Assembly (NCBI GenBank): GCA_964644705.1
Contig: CAZXYF010000033.1
Location: 1 to 22,286 of the forward strand
DNA length: 22,286 bases
DNA from: CAZXYF01 sp964644705
Lineage (GTDB): Bacteria; Planctomycetota; Brocadiia; SM23-32
Direction: 5' to 3'
In this document: positions 14,604-22,286 of the stretch, in pieces
Layout of the letters: the number at the start of each line of letters is the position of its first letter
Position numbering within the stretch: the first letter of the stretch is position 1
Notes under the pieces: model-generated
What the model saw: only the letters and a program-made list of their open reading frames with translations
Databases searched by the model: none
What the model was told of the DNA's origin: nothing
Program-made: the position numbers and the translations under genes

Positions 14604-17576
14604 GTGAGCTCAATGGCATTCAACGACAAGGCCCGGTGGATTTGGACTCCTGAATCTTCTCGTCCGGCCAATATCTACACCTGTTTTCGCCGGAACTTCG
14701 CGGTGAACCCTCCGCTCCAAAATGCCCAACTTCTCATCACGGCGGATGCGCGATACGAGGTTTTTATCAATGGAGAGTGGTTCGGGCATGGCCCCACCCG
14801 TTCGTGGACCTCGCCATGGCCCGTGGACGAATACGACGTGATGCGTGCCCTGCATCCCGGTGATAATGTGATTGGCGTTATCGTTCAGGATATCGGCGTG
14901 AGCACTTTCCAGTACATACTTGGGGCTCCGGGGCTTATCGCAGAAATCGAACTCCACGACCAAACCGGCCATCGCGATATCGTCACGAACCAATCCTGGA
15001 CCTGTAAACCACACGCCGGCTATTGCTGGCCGGTCCCGCGTATCAGCAACCAGCAGGGATGGGAAGAACAATTTGATGCACGCACTGCCCACGGTCTCCA
15101 TAACTGGAAACGCGTCGATTACGACGATTCAGAGTGGAACCCGGCTGATGTGCGCGGGCGGGGCGGGGAACCACCACATACACGGTTCGAGCGACGCGAA
15201 ATACCTTTCCTCACACGCGATCCCGTGTCTCCCGACAGAGTTGTGGACATTGAACACGTTCAGCCCGCCGATTATACCTGGCATCTCGCCCCACGGAGAT
15301 TGCTCAATCCCAGTGACCGAACCGCCAATCGTATTCGTGGCAAGATGCTCCTGCTTTCCCATATTTACAGCCCGTCCACCCAACAGATTAGAATTCAGGG
15401 GCTGGGTGAGGGCCAATGGAAACTCAACGGCCGTCAATTGATTTTCGATGACCACTATCTTAATAACCTCAGCCAGGGAATCGCCGTTGCGTCACTCCAG
15501 GAGGGATGGAACACACTGCTTGGTCGAATGCCGGAGATGGCCCATAACTGGTCAGTCAGCCTGAACATGTGGTCCGATGAACCCGTCGAGTTCGCCGCCC
15601 ATCCTGATGTGGCCTCCGAGGCATCCCCCTGGCTGGCCCTCGGTCCCTTTGCCCAGGAGCCGGCCCCGGACAACGCGGCGCTGGGCGAGTTCGTGGAGGC
15701 GGATCAGGTGCATGAAGACGCCACTTCGGCCTGTTTCGACCGGCTCTGGAGCAGCGGTATCCCGGACCAAGAAGCGCTCGAAGCACCATTCTGCCGTCGA
15801 GTGGGGCCCGACATGTGTACTGAGGTGGATGTCTTTGCCATTACGGCTTCCGACCAGCCCGTTGAGGGCGGAGAAATCGAGGTTTCCGACGTCTCGGCCA
15901 TGCTTTCCAACAACGAAGACTGGACAACCATCGAGCCGCCGGAAAACGGTGAAGACGTCCGATTGCTCCTGGATTTTGGGGATGAGGTCGTTGGTTTCCA
16001 CGAATTCGAGGTGGATGCTCCCGACGGCACAATCATTGATAATCAGAATTTTGAATTCATCCAGCGGGACGGCCGACTCAACCTGGCCGAGAAAATGAAC
16101 AACACGTGGCGTTACGTCTGCCGGGACGGCAGACAGCGTTACCGCACGTTCGTTCGCCGTGGGTTCCGCTACAGCTGGGTCACCCTGCGCGACTTCGATC
16201 GACCGGTTCGCATCCGATACGTTCGTGCCATATCAAACACCTACCCGATCACGCCGGAAGGAGCCTTCGATTCATCCGATCATGCGCTTCAGCGCCTGTG
16301 GGACGTGGGCGTCCAGACGCTCCGCTGCTGTGCCGAAGACACCTACACCGACTGCCCCACCTACGAACAGGCTCACTGGGTGGGCGACGCACGCCACGAG
16401 GCTCTCATCCATCTGCTGGCCTCCGGCGATCCGCGCCTGAGCCGACACTGCTGGTTGCAGGCGGCACGAAGCCTCGACCGATCCCCCCTGGTCGAGTCCC
16501 ATGTTCCCAGTGGCTGGCCGTGCATACTGACTGCCTGGAGTCTTCTGTGGATGCGCTGGGCACAGGAACATTACATGTTGACCGGAGATGAAGAGCTGGC
16601 ACAGGACATGCTGCGCTATGTGGAGCGAAACGTGTGTGGGTTGGAACAGCACATCAACGAGGATGACCTGTTGGAGATCAACGCATGGAACATGCTCGAC
16701 TGGGCGGATATGGATACGCCCGACAAAGGCATTGTCACCCACCAGAACTGCCTGGCTGTGCTGGCTCTGCGCCAGGTTTCAGACCTGGCCCGGCAGGTGG
16801 GTCAGAAAGGCCGGGCACACCGTTGGAACGCTCTGGCGGACCGACTCGCCAGCGCCGTGAATACTCACCTGTGGTCGGACGAACGGCAGGCATACATCGA
16901 CTGTATCCATGAAGATGGGCGACGCAGCAGTGTCATGAGCGAACAGACACACTGCATGGCCTACCTCGCTGAGATTGGTTCCGGGGATCGGCTGGAACGG
17001 TGTCGCGATATCGTTCTCTCCCCGCCCGACGATTTTGTCACCGCCGGTTCCCCCTTCTACGTCTTCTTCGCCCTGGAGGCGATGGCGAAAGCCGGGCGTT
17101 ATCAGAAGTTGCTCGAGACAATCCGCGAATACTGGAAACCACAGATTGACGCCGGCGCCACGACCTTCTGGGAGGCGTACTGGCCCGAGCGCAACCGCCA
17201 GACCCGAAGCCACTGCCACGCGTGGAGCGCCGCGCCAACCTATTTCCTCCCGCGGGAGATACTCGGTATAAAACCCCGCAGACCCGGATATAATTCGGTA
17301 TTGATTGCCCCCCACCCCTGTGATCTGGATTGGGCACACGGGCGCGTTCCCACGCCACACGGCACGGTGGAATGCCAGTGGAAATTACAGCAAAATACCT
17401 TTCAACTGGATATCCGCCTACCTCAATCAATCCATGGGCGCATCCACCTTCCACATGAAGGGGTGCTGGATGTTAGCCGGGGCAATACACAGACGATCGA
17501 CAGCCCGCCGGACAGAATTTATCTGGACTGCAAGGGACCACGTGTTACTCTCCAGCTGCGACGTAACCAATCGTGA
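14604..17576 (+). CDS. GH78-type alpha-L-rhamnosidase-like glycoside hydrolase, cytosolic
   Basis: 990 residues. The N-terminal beta-sandwich has the Bac_rhamnosid_N-like pattern (WIW at 12-14, ARYEVFINGEWFGHGPTR at 49-66). Further beta domains reach to about 545. The (alpha/alpha)6 catalytic barrel spans ~550-890 and a C-terminal beta-sandwich follows. Catalytic-type acids are in YTDCPTYEQAHWVGDAR (581-597): D583, E588 and D595, with the spacing of the acidic cluster described for GH78. E857 in TTFWEAYW is in the position of the second acid, and H870/H872 follow. GH78 enzymes release alpha-L-rhamnose with inversion; related sugars are possible. There is no signal peptide, so it should act on imported oligosaccharides. 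The start is GTG at 14604 because GGAG lies 7 bases upstream; the ATG at 14613 would be 16 bases from it. The sulfatase follows 131 bases downstream. Confidence 0.88.
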   Translation: MSSMAFNDKARWIWTPESSRPANIYTCFRRNFAVNPPLQNAQLLITADARYEVFINGEWFGHGPTRSWTSPWPVDEYDVMRALHPGDNVIGVIVQDIGVSTFQYILGAPGLIAEIELHDQTGHRDIVTNQSWTCKPHAGYCWPVPRISNQQGWEEQFDARTAHGLHNWKRVDYDDSEWNPADVRGRGGEPPHTRFERREIPFLTRDPVSPDRVVDIEHVQPADYTWHLAPRRLLNPSDRTANRIRGKMLLLSHIYSPSTQQIRIQGLGEGQWKLNGRQLIFDDHYLNNLSQGIAVASLQEGWNTLLGRMPEMAHNWSVSLNMWSDEPVEFAAHPDVASEASPWLALGPFAQEPAPDNAALGEFVEADQVHEDATSACFDRLWSSGIPDQEALEAPFCRRVGPDMCTEVDVFAITASDQPVEGGEIEVSDVSAMLSNNEDWTTIEPPENGEDVRLLLDFGDEVVGFHEFEVDAPDGTIIDNQNFEFIQRDGRLNLAEKMNNTWRYVCRDGRQRYRTFVRRGFRYSWVTLRDFDRPVRIRYVRAISNTYPITPEGAFDSSDHALQRLWDVGVQTLRCCAEDTYTDCPTYEQAHWVGDARHEALIHLLASGDPRLSRHCWLQAARSLDRSPLVESHVPSGWPCILTAWSLLWMRWAQEHYMLTGDEELAQDMLRYVERNVCGLEQHINEDDLLEINAWNMLDWADMDTPDKGIVTHQNCLAVLALRQVSDLARQVGQKGRAHRWNALADRLASAVNTHLWSDERQAYIDCIHEDGRRSSVMSEQTHCMAYLAEIGSGDRLERCRDIVLSPPDDFVTAGSPFYVFFALEAMAKAGRYQKLLETIREYWKPQIDAGATTFWEAYWPERNRQTRSHCHAWSAAPTYFLPREILGIKPRRPGYNSVLIAPHPCDLDWAHGRVPTPHGTVECQWKLQQNTFQLDIRLPQSIHGRIHLPHEGVLDVSRGNTQTIDSPPDRIYLDCKGPRVTLQLRRNQS

Positions 17577-17707
17577 GAAAACGGAACAGAATTGCAGGTA
17601 CGTTCCAAACGATGCCCCACGACAAATGGAAGCCCCTGAACGTCTGATCCGTAAACATGCAAAAATCCCGGCGCCCGCACAACTACCTTAAACTCTCTCC
17701 CACAATC

Positions 17708-19120
17708 ATGGCCCAGGATAACCCAAACGTCGTCTTCGTATTTGGTGACCAGTGGCGAGCACAAGCGGTCGGTTACCACGGCAATGAACGGGTCCAGACC
17801 CCCACTCTGGATCGGCTGGCCGCCAATTCAATCACCTTCAACAACGCTATCTCCACCTGCCCGGTCTGTTCTCCATACCGGGCCAGCCTCATGACGGGGC
17901 AATACCCGCACAAACACGGCGTTTTCCTCAACGACGTGCATCTGGCCGACGACGCCGTCTCGCTGGGAAAACGCTTTGCGGCTGCCGGTTACGACACCGG
18001 CTACATCGGGAAATGGCATCTCGACGGACGCGGGCGAAAGGCCTGCATCCCGCCCGAGAGTCGACAGGGATTTGATTTCTGGAAAGTCCTGGAATGCACG
18101 CACGATTACAACGATTCCTGGTATTACGACAATGACGACACCGAACCATCCACCTGGGACGGCTACGATGCAATCGCCCAAACCGAGGAGGCAAAACAGT
18201 TCATCGAAAGGCGGGCCGACAACGATTCACCGTTTCTGCTGTGCCTTTCCTGGGGTCCACCCCACACGCCCTACGACACCGCACCAGATGAATATAAAGT
18301 GCTATACGACCCGGCAGATGTCTCGCTGAGACCGAACGTCCCCGAGGCCCTTCGCGGGGAGGCACGACGGTCCATTGCGGGCTATTATGCCCATTGCACG
18401 GCCCTGGATGACTGCGTGGGGGAACTGATCAACGCACTCGAAGCGGAAGGGATCCACGATAACACCATCTTCATTTTCACCTCCGACCACGGGGATATGC
18501 TGTACTCACATGGCAGGGAGAAAAAACAGCAGCCCCACGAAGAATCCACCCACGTCCCGTTCCTGCTGCATTATCCCCCGCTGGGTGAGCGGGAGATTGA
18601 GTTTCAAATCGATCCGCAGGATATCATGCCCACACTTCTCCAGCTGTGCGACCTACCGATCCCGGAGACCGTTCAGGGGCGCGACCTGAGTCCCCTGCTC
18701 CGGGGCGAAGAGGTACCACATGAGGACGTCGTCCTTCTGAGCTGTTACGTGCCATTCGGCCAGTTCACCCGGGATATAGGCGGACGGGAATACCGCGGGG
18801 TGCGGACCAAACGATATACCTACGTCCGATCGCTGGATGGTCCCTGGCTTCTGTACGATAACCACGAGGACCCATTCCAGCTCAACAACCTCATCGGGAC
18901 CAGCCACGGAGAGGCGATCACGGAGGAACTGGATGTCCTGCTGGATGAGCAGCTGGAGGCGGTCGATGACAGTTTTCTCCATGCGGATGAGTACCTGTCA
19001 CGTTGGGGCTACCTGGTGGATGAGTCCCGCACCACCCCGACTCATGATTTTGCCGATCAGGTGGACACCAATCGATACAGGCCTGTGGAATACTGGCAAA
19101 CACACAAGGACGATAAATAA
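17708..19120 (+). CDS. Type I (formylglycine) sulfatase, cytosolic
   Basis: 470 residues of the alkaline-phosphatase superfamily. The Cys-type activation motif CSPYR lies at 54-58: C54 would become formylglycine, with R58 next to it, in the context SPYRASLMTGQYPHKHG. Metal and substrate residues are visible as GDQWR (13-17; D14), GKWHLD (101-106), GPPHTPYD with H186, and SDHGD (259-263; D260, H261). It resembles the choline-sulfatase/glycan-sulfatase group with DQWR rather than the DD of other subfamilies. There is no signal peptide, which is less common for glycan sulfatases. Activation needs a formylglycine-generating enzyme or anaerobic maturase, not in this window. The start is chosen at the ATG at 17708 because the fold begins there; no Shine-Dalgarno is visible there or at the upstream ATG at 17657. 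Probably co-transcribed with the GH78-like gene. Confidence 0.93.
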   Translation: MAQDNPNVVFVFGDQWRAQAVGYHGNERVQTPTLDRLAANSITFNNAISTCPVCSPYRASLMTGQYPHKHGVFLNDVHLADDAVSLGKRFAAAGYDTGYIGKWHLDGRGRKACIPPESRQGFDFWKVLECTHDYNDSWYYDNDDTEPSTWDGYDAIAQTEEAKQFIERRADNDSPFLLCLSWGPPHTPYDTAPDEYKVLYDPADVSLRPNVPEALRGEARRSIAGYYAHCTALDDCVGELINALEAEGIHDNTIFIFTSDHGDMLYSHGREKKQQPHEESTHVPFLLHYPPLGEREIEFQIDPQDIMPTLLQLCDLPIPETVQGRDLSPLLRGEEVPHEDVVLLSCYVPFGQFTRDIGGREYRGVRTKRYTYVRSLDGPWLLYDNHEDPFQLNNLIGTSHGEAITEELDVLLDEQLEAVDDSFLHADEYLSRWGYLVDESRTTPTHDFADQVDTNRYRPVEYWQTHKDDK

Positions 19121-19156
19121 ACTTTTCCCCCACCACAGGACTCAGTCACCTGTTGC

Positions 19157-20665
19157 TCAGAGGCGGCTCAGAAAATCCCGGGCATACCGGGCGAGCTCAT
19201 CGGGATCGACACGCAAACTTTCCGGATCATTCAGTTCCATCTCAAAGCGGTCGGCCAACTTTTCGGGACGAACCTGCTCCACAGCCGCCAGCCCCAGGAT
19301 TGCCGCACCAAATGGCGCTCCGCCCATGCTGCCGTACTGCACACGCGCCTCATCGAACAGGCTTGCAATGACGCTACGATAGACGGGATTGTGTTGCCCG
19401 ATATTCCCTTCGATAAACACCTGCTCGGGAACACTGCCCGCCGCCATCTGGAGCGCATACCAGCCCTGAACCGCGATCCCGAGATCCACCACATGCCACG
19501 CCGTGGGAGCATCCCGGAAGATTATATCCGTCGCCTCCAGCCGAGCCACGCTGTCGGGAAACAGGCCGGCGCCGCGTTCGATGGTGGGTAACGCAAACGC
19601 TTCGCCTCCCCCAACAATCTCGGCCAACAGGTCCTGGTCAATGGCGTCGGGATGATCCATCGTCGTAAGAACGTTGTCCTCATAAAACTCGAACTCCGCC
19701 CCACCCCGGAAAATCGTTGTCTTTACGGGATTACCGTAAATATCCCGGTTGAAAAACACTTCCCGACCCAACTCATCCTCCTCAAAGCATGCTTCACCCC
19801 CCGGCCGGGGCGCCATCGTCACCACCCATGTGCCGCTATCCTGCACAACGAAATCTTCAGCCCCCTTTGCAAAATATGGAACCAGCGCCGCATTGGAATC
19901 ATGCACCCCCATCGTAACCAGACACTCCTCACTGAGACCGGTTGCCCCCGCCAGTTCCGGCTTGAGGGTTCCCAGCACATCCCACGTCTTTGACAGCGGC
20001 AAATCCGGCAACAGATCCACCACCCCAAGTTCTTCGGCCACCTTGCTGTAGCGGTCACCGGAGGCGTCCAGCAAATACCCATGACATCCCATATAGGTCG
20101 GTTCCGCGCCGATGGCCCCCGACAACAGATATCCCAGATACTGCGGGAACATCAGGATATCGGTCACCTCATTGAACTGGTCCGGTGCTTCGCGCTGCAG
20201 GTAATGGATTTGTTTGGCATGATTGAGTAACCACGAGAGTGCAGGGGTGGCCGTCCTTTTCTGTGCTTCTTCGGGGGACATACCGATGCGATTGTAAAAG
20301 CTCTGATGGGTCTCCTCCCCCACTTCGCTCTCATAGGAAATAATGGGAAACACCAATCCCCCATCTCCCTCAAAAATCTCTCCTTCCCGATCACCCACCA
20401 GCGCAATCGTAGCACCGTGCGTGGAAATGGAGATCGAACGGATGTCATCGTAACGATCCGCCGCACTTTTCAGGCATCCCAGCATCCACGTGTTGATGGA
20501 TTCCATATCATCGCATTCAAGCACCTGCCCACCGGGCGTCTCCCAGTTGACCGTATCAAACTGAACGCCTTCCTCGTCCGGATTCAGACACTGAAGATTC
20601 TCGTCGTACACAAACATCTTTTTATTCGTTTTGCCGATGTCCAATACGATTGTCTTGTATGACAT
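19157..20665 (-). CDS. FGGY-family carbohydrate kinase, rhamnulokinase/fuculokinase-like
   Basis: 502 residues with the two-domain sugar-kinase/actin fold. Phosphate-1 loop VLDIGKTNKKMFVYD (7-21), ISTHGATIAL (80-89) in the sugar-binding domain, GVHDSNAA (253-260) with D256 as expected catalytic base, phosphate-2 loop QDSGTWVVTMAP (275-286), then IFRGGAEFEF (318-327). GIAVQGWYALQ and FIEGNIGQHNPVY-like sequence completes the ATP domain. The DIGKTNKK opening and GxHD motif are closest to rhamnulokinase and L-fuculokinase relatives, which phosphorylate the ketose made from a deoxyhexose; the true sugar is not certain. The ATG has GGAG 9 bases upstream. It is convergent with the sulfatase (36-base gap with no good terminator) and divergent from the URO-D-like gene. 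Confidence 0.9.
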   Translation of the reverse strand: MSYKTIVLDIGKTNKKMFVYDENLQCLNPDEEGVQFDTVNWETPGGQVLECDDMESINTWMLGCLKSAADRYDDIRSISISTHGATIALVGDREGEIFEGDGGLVFPIISYESEVGEETHQSFYNRIGMSPEEAQKRTATPALSWLLNHAKQIHYLQREAPDQFNEVTDILMFPQYLGYLLSGAIGAEPTYMGCHGYLLDASGDRYSKVAEELGVVDLLPDLPLSKTWDVLGTLKPELAGATGLSEECLVTMGVHDSNAALVPYFAKGAEDFVVQDSGTWVVTMAPRPGGEACFEEDELGREVFFNRDIYGNPVKTTIFRGGAEFEFYEDNVLTTMDHPDAIDQDLLAEIVGGGEAFALPTIERGAGLFPDSVARLEATDIIFRDAPTAWHVVDLGIAVQGWYALQMAAGSVPEQVFIEGNIGQHNPVYRSVIASLFDEARVQYGSMGGAPFGAAILGLAAVEQVRPEKLADRFEMELNDPESLRVDPDELARYARDFLSRL

Positions 20666-20742
20666 TCGAGCTGGCTCCTCTGTTAGCGTAAACCTGTTTT
20701 TGGATCCCGGTCCTTATCGCACAATCCATAATCAAGATTTCA

Positions 20743-20772
20743 ATTCTAAAACGAATAACTGCCCGAGCACAA
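20743..20772 (-). promoter_or_regulatory. Candidate promoter of the FGGY kinase gene
   Basis: On the minus strand TTGTGC is followed after 18 bases by TAGAAT, with a leader of about 70 bases. It lies within 40 bases of the opposing promoter at 20781-20810, so the two units could share a regulator. Confidence 0.3.
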
Positions 20773-20780
20773 TCCAAACG

Positions 20781-20810
20781 TTGACATACCGGAGAGATCC
20801 CGAGTACACT
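20781..20810 (+). promoter_or_regulatory. Promoter of the URO-D-like gene
   Basis: A perfect TTGACA (20781-20786) is followed after 18 bases by TACACT (20805-20810). Transcription would begin about 45 bases before the ATG at 20862. Confidence 0.5.
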
Positions 20811-20861
20811 TTGAATCTATCTCACGTAAAACACTCACTAACCCCGCAGAGGTCATCGACG

Positions 20862-21869
20862 ATGAATAGCCGTGAACGTTTGATACGATTGATCGGTGGA
20901 GAACCCGCCGATCGGTGCGGTCTCTGGCTCGGAAACCCGCACGGAGACACCTGGCCATTGCTCCACGAGTACTTTGGAACATCCACCCCGGAAGAGCTGC
21001 GTCGGCAGCTCCATGATGATTTTCGCTGGATCGCCCCCTGGTCGGCGTACAACCATCCGGGGGGACAGGACATGTTTGACCTGCAGCCTGAGGGGGAGGG
21101 CCTGAGCGCCGGCGGTGGTCTTTCGGCCTGCGAGGACGTGGCCGAGGTTGAGGAATTCAACTGGCCGGATCCCCAGTACTTTGATTTCTCCGACACCATC
21201 GACCAACTGCGCAATGCCGGCCCGTATTACCGGGCCAGCGGATTCTGGTCCCAGTTCTTCCACCTCGTGGCCGACATTTTCGGGATGGAGCAGTATTTCA
21301 TCAAAATGCACACCCATCCCGACGTCGTGCATGCGGTGACCCAGCACGTGGTTGATGCGTTTATTGAGGGCAACACCCGACTGTTCGAACAGGCTGGGGA
21401 CCTCATTGATGGTTTCTTCTTCGGTAATGATTTCGGGACCCAACTGGATCTTCTGGTGAGCCCCGACGCTTTTGAGGAGTTCGTTTTCCCCTATTTCCGC
21501 CAGCTCACCGAACACGCCCAGCAGTATGATCTCCAGGTCATTCTGCATTCCTGCGGAGCCATTCACAAAGTGATCCCCAATCTCATTGACCTCGGCGTGG
21601 ATGCGCTGCATCCCCTGCAGGCGAAAGCCAACAACATGGACGCGGAAACGCTGGCCGCCGACTTCAAAGGGAAAGTCTCGTTCATCGGGGGCATCGACAC
21701 GCAACAGCTTCTGGTGAATGCGGATCCCGAGGAAGTCAAAGACGACGTTCGCCGCGTCAAAGAGCTCCTGGGCCCCAACCTGGTCGTCAGTCCCAGTCAC
21801 GAAGCGGTTCTGCCCAACATCCCACCCGAGAACATCGAGGCCATGGCTGAAGCCGCACTGGAAGAATAA
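20862..21869 (+). CDS. Uroporphyrinogen decarboxylase / corrinoid methyltransferase-family protein
   Basis: 335 residues with the URO-D TIM-barrel pattern: MNSRERL opening, FGNDFGTQ at 187-194, VILHSCGAIHKVIPNLIDLG at 226-245, HPLQAKANNMD at 250-260, SFIGGIDTQQLL at 273-284, and VVSPSHEAVLPNIPPENI at 308-325. H229 and C231 are in the position of the zinc ligands of the MtaA/MtbA-type methyltransferases. True heme-pathway HemE has no such HxC site and begins with an RQAGRYxPEY motif that is missing here, so a methyltransferase-like or unknown role is favoured over heme synthesis. The long open frame begins 77 codons earlier inside the promoter region; the ATG at 20862 is taken because the fold starts there and AGAGG lies 9 bases upstream. 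Divergent from the sugar kinase, with which it may share a pathway. Substrate unknown. Confidence 0.87.
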   Translation: MNSRERLIRLIGGEPADRCGLWLGNPHGDTWPLLHEYFGTSTPEELRRQLHDDFRWIAPWSAYNHPGGQDMFDLQPEGEGLSAGGGLSACEDVAEVEEFNWPDPQYFDFSDTIDQLRNAGPYYRASGFWSQFFHLVADIFGMEQYFIKMHTHPDVVHAVTQHVVDAFIEGNTRLFEQAGDLIDGFFFGNDFGTQLDLLVSPDAFEEFVFPYFRQLTEHAQQYDLQVILHSCGAIHKVIPNLIDLGVDALHPLQAKANNMDAETLAADFKGKVSFIGGIDTQQLLVNADPEEVKDDVRRVKELLGPNLVVSPSHEAVLPNIPPENIEAMAEAALEE

Positions 21870-21974
21870 GACCGCCTTGTGCCTTGCGCCGGGGATTGTT
21901 ATGTTTCGCCCTACACGGAGGTTCCAGCGCAAAGCACTTACCCATGCCATTGGAGTAGGCCGAACCATAAACAT

Positions 21975-21993
21975 CCCCACCGCAAGGGTGGGG
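21975..21993 (+). repeat. Compact hairpin, REP-like or 3'-end stabiliser
   Basis: A perfect 7-bp stem CCCCACC / GGTGGGG with loop GCAAG lies 105 bases after the URO-D-like stop codon. It is followed by TATTCAC and not by T-residues, so it is a poor rho-independent terminator. Hairpins of this form occur in dispersed REP elements and at IS200/IS605 ends; only one copy is present here. Confidence 0.4.
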
Positions 21994-22118
21994 TATTCAC
22001 TGCAGGTTAGATACGTGGTTCACTGAATGCTTACCATTCTCAAAAGCAGGACAGTGGAAAATAACTTGACACCTTTTTGTGGTAAAGGAACCTCAATTCG
22101 ATAAAAACAAGAGCCGAA

Positions 22119-22286
22119 CTACGGTCCCCAAATACCCTCCTCCGGCCCTCCTTGCTGTATGCCATGAAGTCGTGCGCGCAGCCCGTATCGCCTAATCATC
22201 TCGCTTAATCGCCTTGCGTTTTTGCCGTTTCCCGTTCTTAAACCACTATGAGATGTCCGGAAGCGATGTTTCAGACCAGCTTTTAG
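22119..22286 (-). CDS. Possible 3' end of an unknown gene running in from the right edge
   Basis: The minus-strand frame is open from the window edge for 55 codons to a TAG at 22119-22121. The product is Arg/Gly-rich (NARRLSEMIRRYGLRARLHG in its middle) and has no motif I can name. An open stretch of this length can arise by chance, and there is no terminator with a proper stem after it. It could be the tail of a basic protein, a decayed transposase, or nothing. Confidence 0.2.
   Translation of the reverse strand, partial: LKAGLKHRFRTSHSGLRTGNGKNARRLSEMIRRYGLRARLHGIQQGGPEEGIWGP

Larger units (their letters stand above)
21870..22286. other. Right-edge region without a convincing complete gene
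   Basis: 417 bases. It contains a strong GC-rich hairpin (21975-21993), a sequence resembling an insertion-sequence end (22051-22073), and a minus-strand frame open from the window edge to a stop at 22119. No terminator with a T-run follows the URO-D-like gene. The rest shows no recognisable feature. Confidence 0.4.

Noticed and set aside
19135..19153. Inverted repeat ACAGG / CCTGT between sulfatase and kinase as a shared terminator
   Set aside because: Only 5 bp with a 9-base loop and no T-run on either strand.
20631..20861. N-terminal extension of the URO-D-like open frame
   Set aside because: The 77 extra codons run over the promoter region and the start of the divergent kinase gene, have no family similarity, and a Shine-Dalgarno-preceded ATG lies at 20862.
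20853..21980. Long minus-strand frame (375 codons) opposite the URO-D-like gene
   Set aside because: It is a shadow frame. The plus-strand reading matches a known family over its full length with conserved motifs.
22066..22094. TTGACA at 22066-22071 as a promoter
   Set aside because: No -10-like hexamer at 16-18 bases and no gene downstream on the plus strand in the window.
1..22286. CRISPR array, rRNA, riboswitch or prophage genes
   Set aside because: No regularly spaced repeats, no rRNA-like sequence, no recognisable riboswitch core and no phage structural or integrase proteins were found on reading both strands.

Overview
The window is bacterial chromosome with dense, mostly intact genes and clear Shine-Dalgarno sites. 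Three observations suggest an anaerobic, glycan-using member of the PVC group (for example Kiritimatiellota or Lentisphaerae-like), possibly halophilic. These are the content (a formylglycine-type sulfatase, a GH78-like alpha-L-rhamnosidase, a GH65 enzyme, an FGGY sugar kinase, a URO-D/methyltransferase-like protein), the iron-sulfur flavoenzymes, and the strongly acidic composition of even housekeeping proteins such as DNA ligase. No rRNA or other marker gene settles the taxonomy, so this is inference.

Layout. Minus strand, 192-5020: a GT9 heptosyltransferase-like protein fused to a degenerate kinase-like domain, an ADP-ribosylglycohydrolase-fold protein with altered metal motifs, and an operon of three Hsp20 chaperones closed by a textbook terminator. 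At 5342-5418 on the plus strand is a tRNA-Arg(UCG) with its own promoter and terminator. Minus strand, 5508-14292: two paralogous Old-Yellow-Enzyme-type flavoproteins (one short, one fused to a GltD-like iron-sulfur/FAD/NAD(P) module), NAD-dependent DNA ligase LigA, and a GH65 family enzyme. From 14604 the plus strand carries the GH78-like enzyme and the sulfatase. The kinase (minus, 19157-20665) converges on the sulfatase and is divergent from the URO-D-like gene (plus, 20862-21869). The last 417 bases hold no convincing complete gene.

How the genes may work together. Positions 12055-21869 look like a catabolic neighbourhood for a sulfated, probably deoxyhexose-containing glycan: GH65, GH78, sulfatase and sugar kinase, none with a visible signal peptide, so they would act in the cytosol on imported oligosaccharides. 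The URO-D-like protein shares the divergent promoter region with the kinase and may be part of the same pathway. The flavoprotein pair is the most unusual item. The long form joins an FMN barrel, a four-cysteine iron-sulfur motif, a second eight-cysteine iron-sulfur domain and an FAD/NAD(P) reductase in one chain. The short form aligns to its first half without a single gap.
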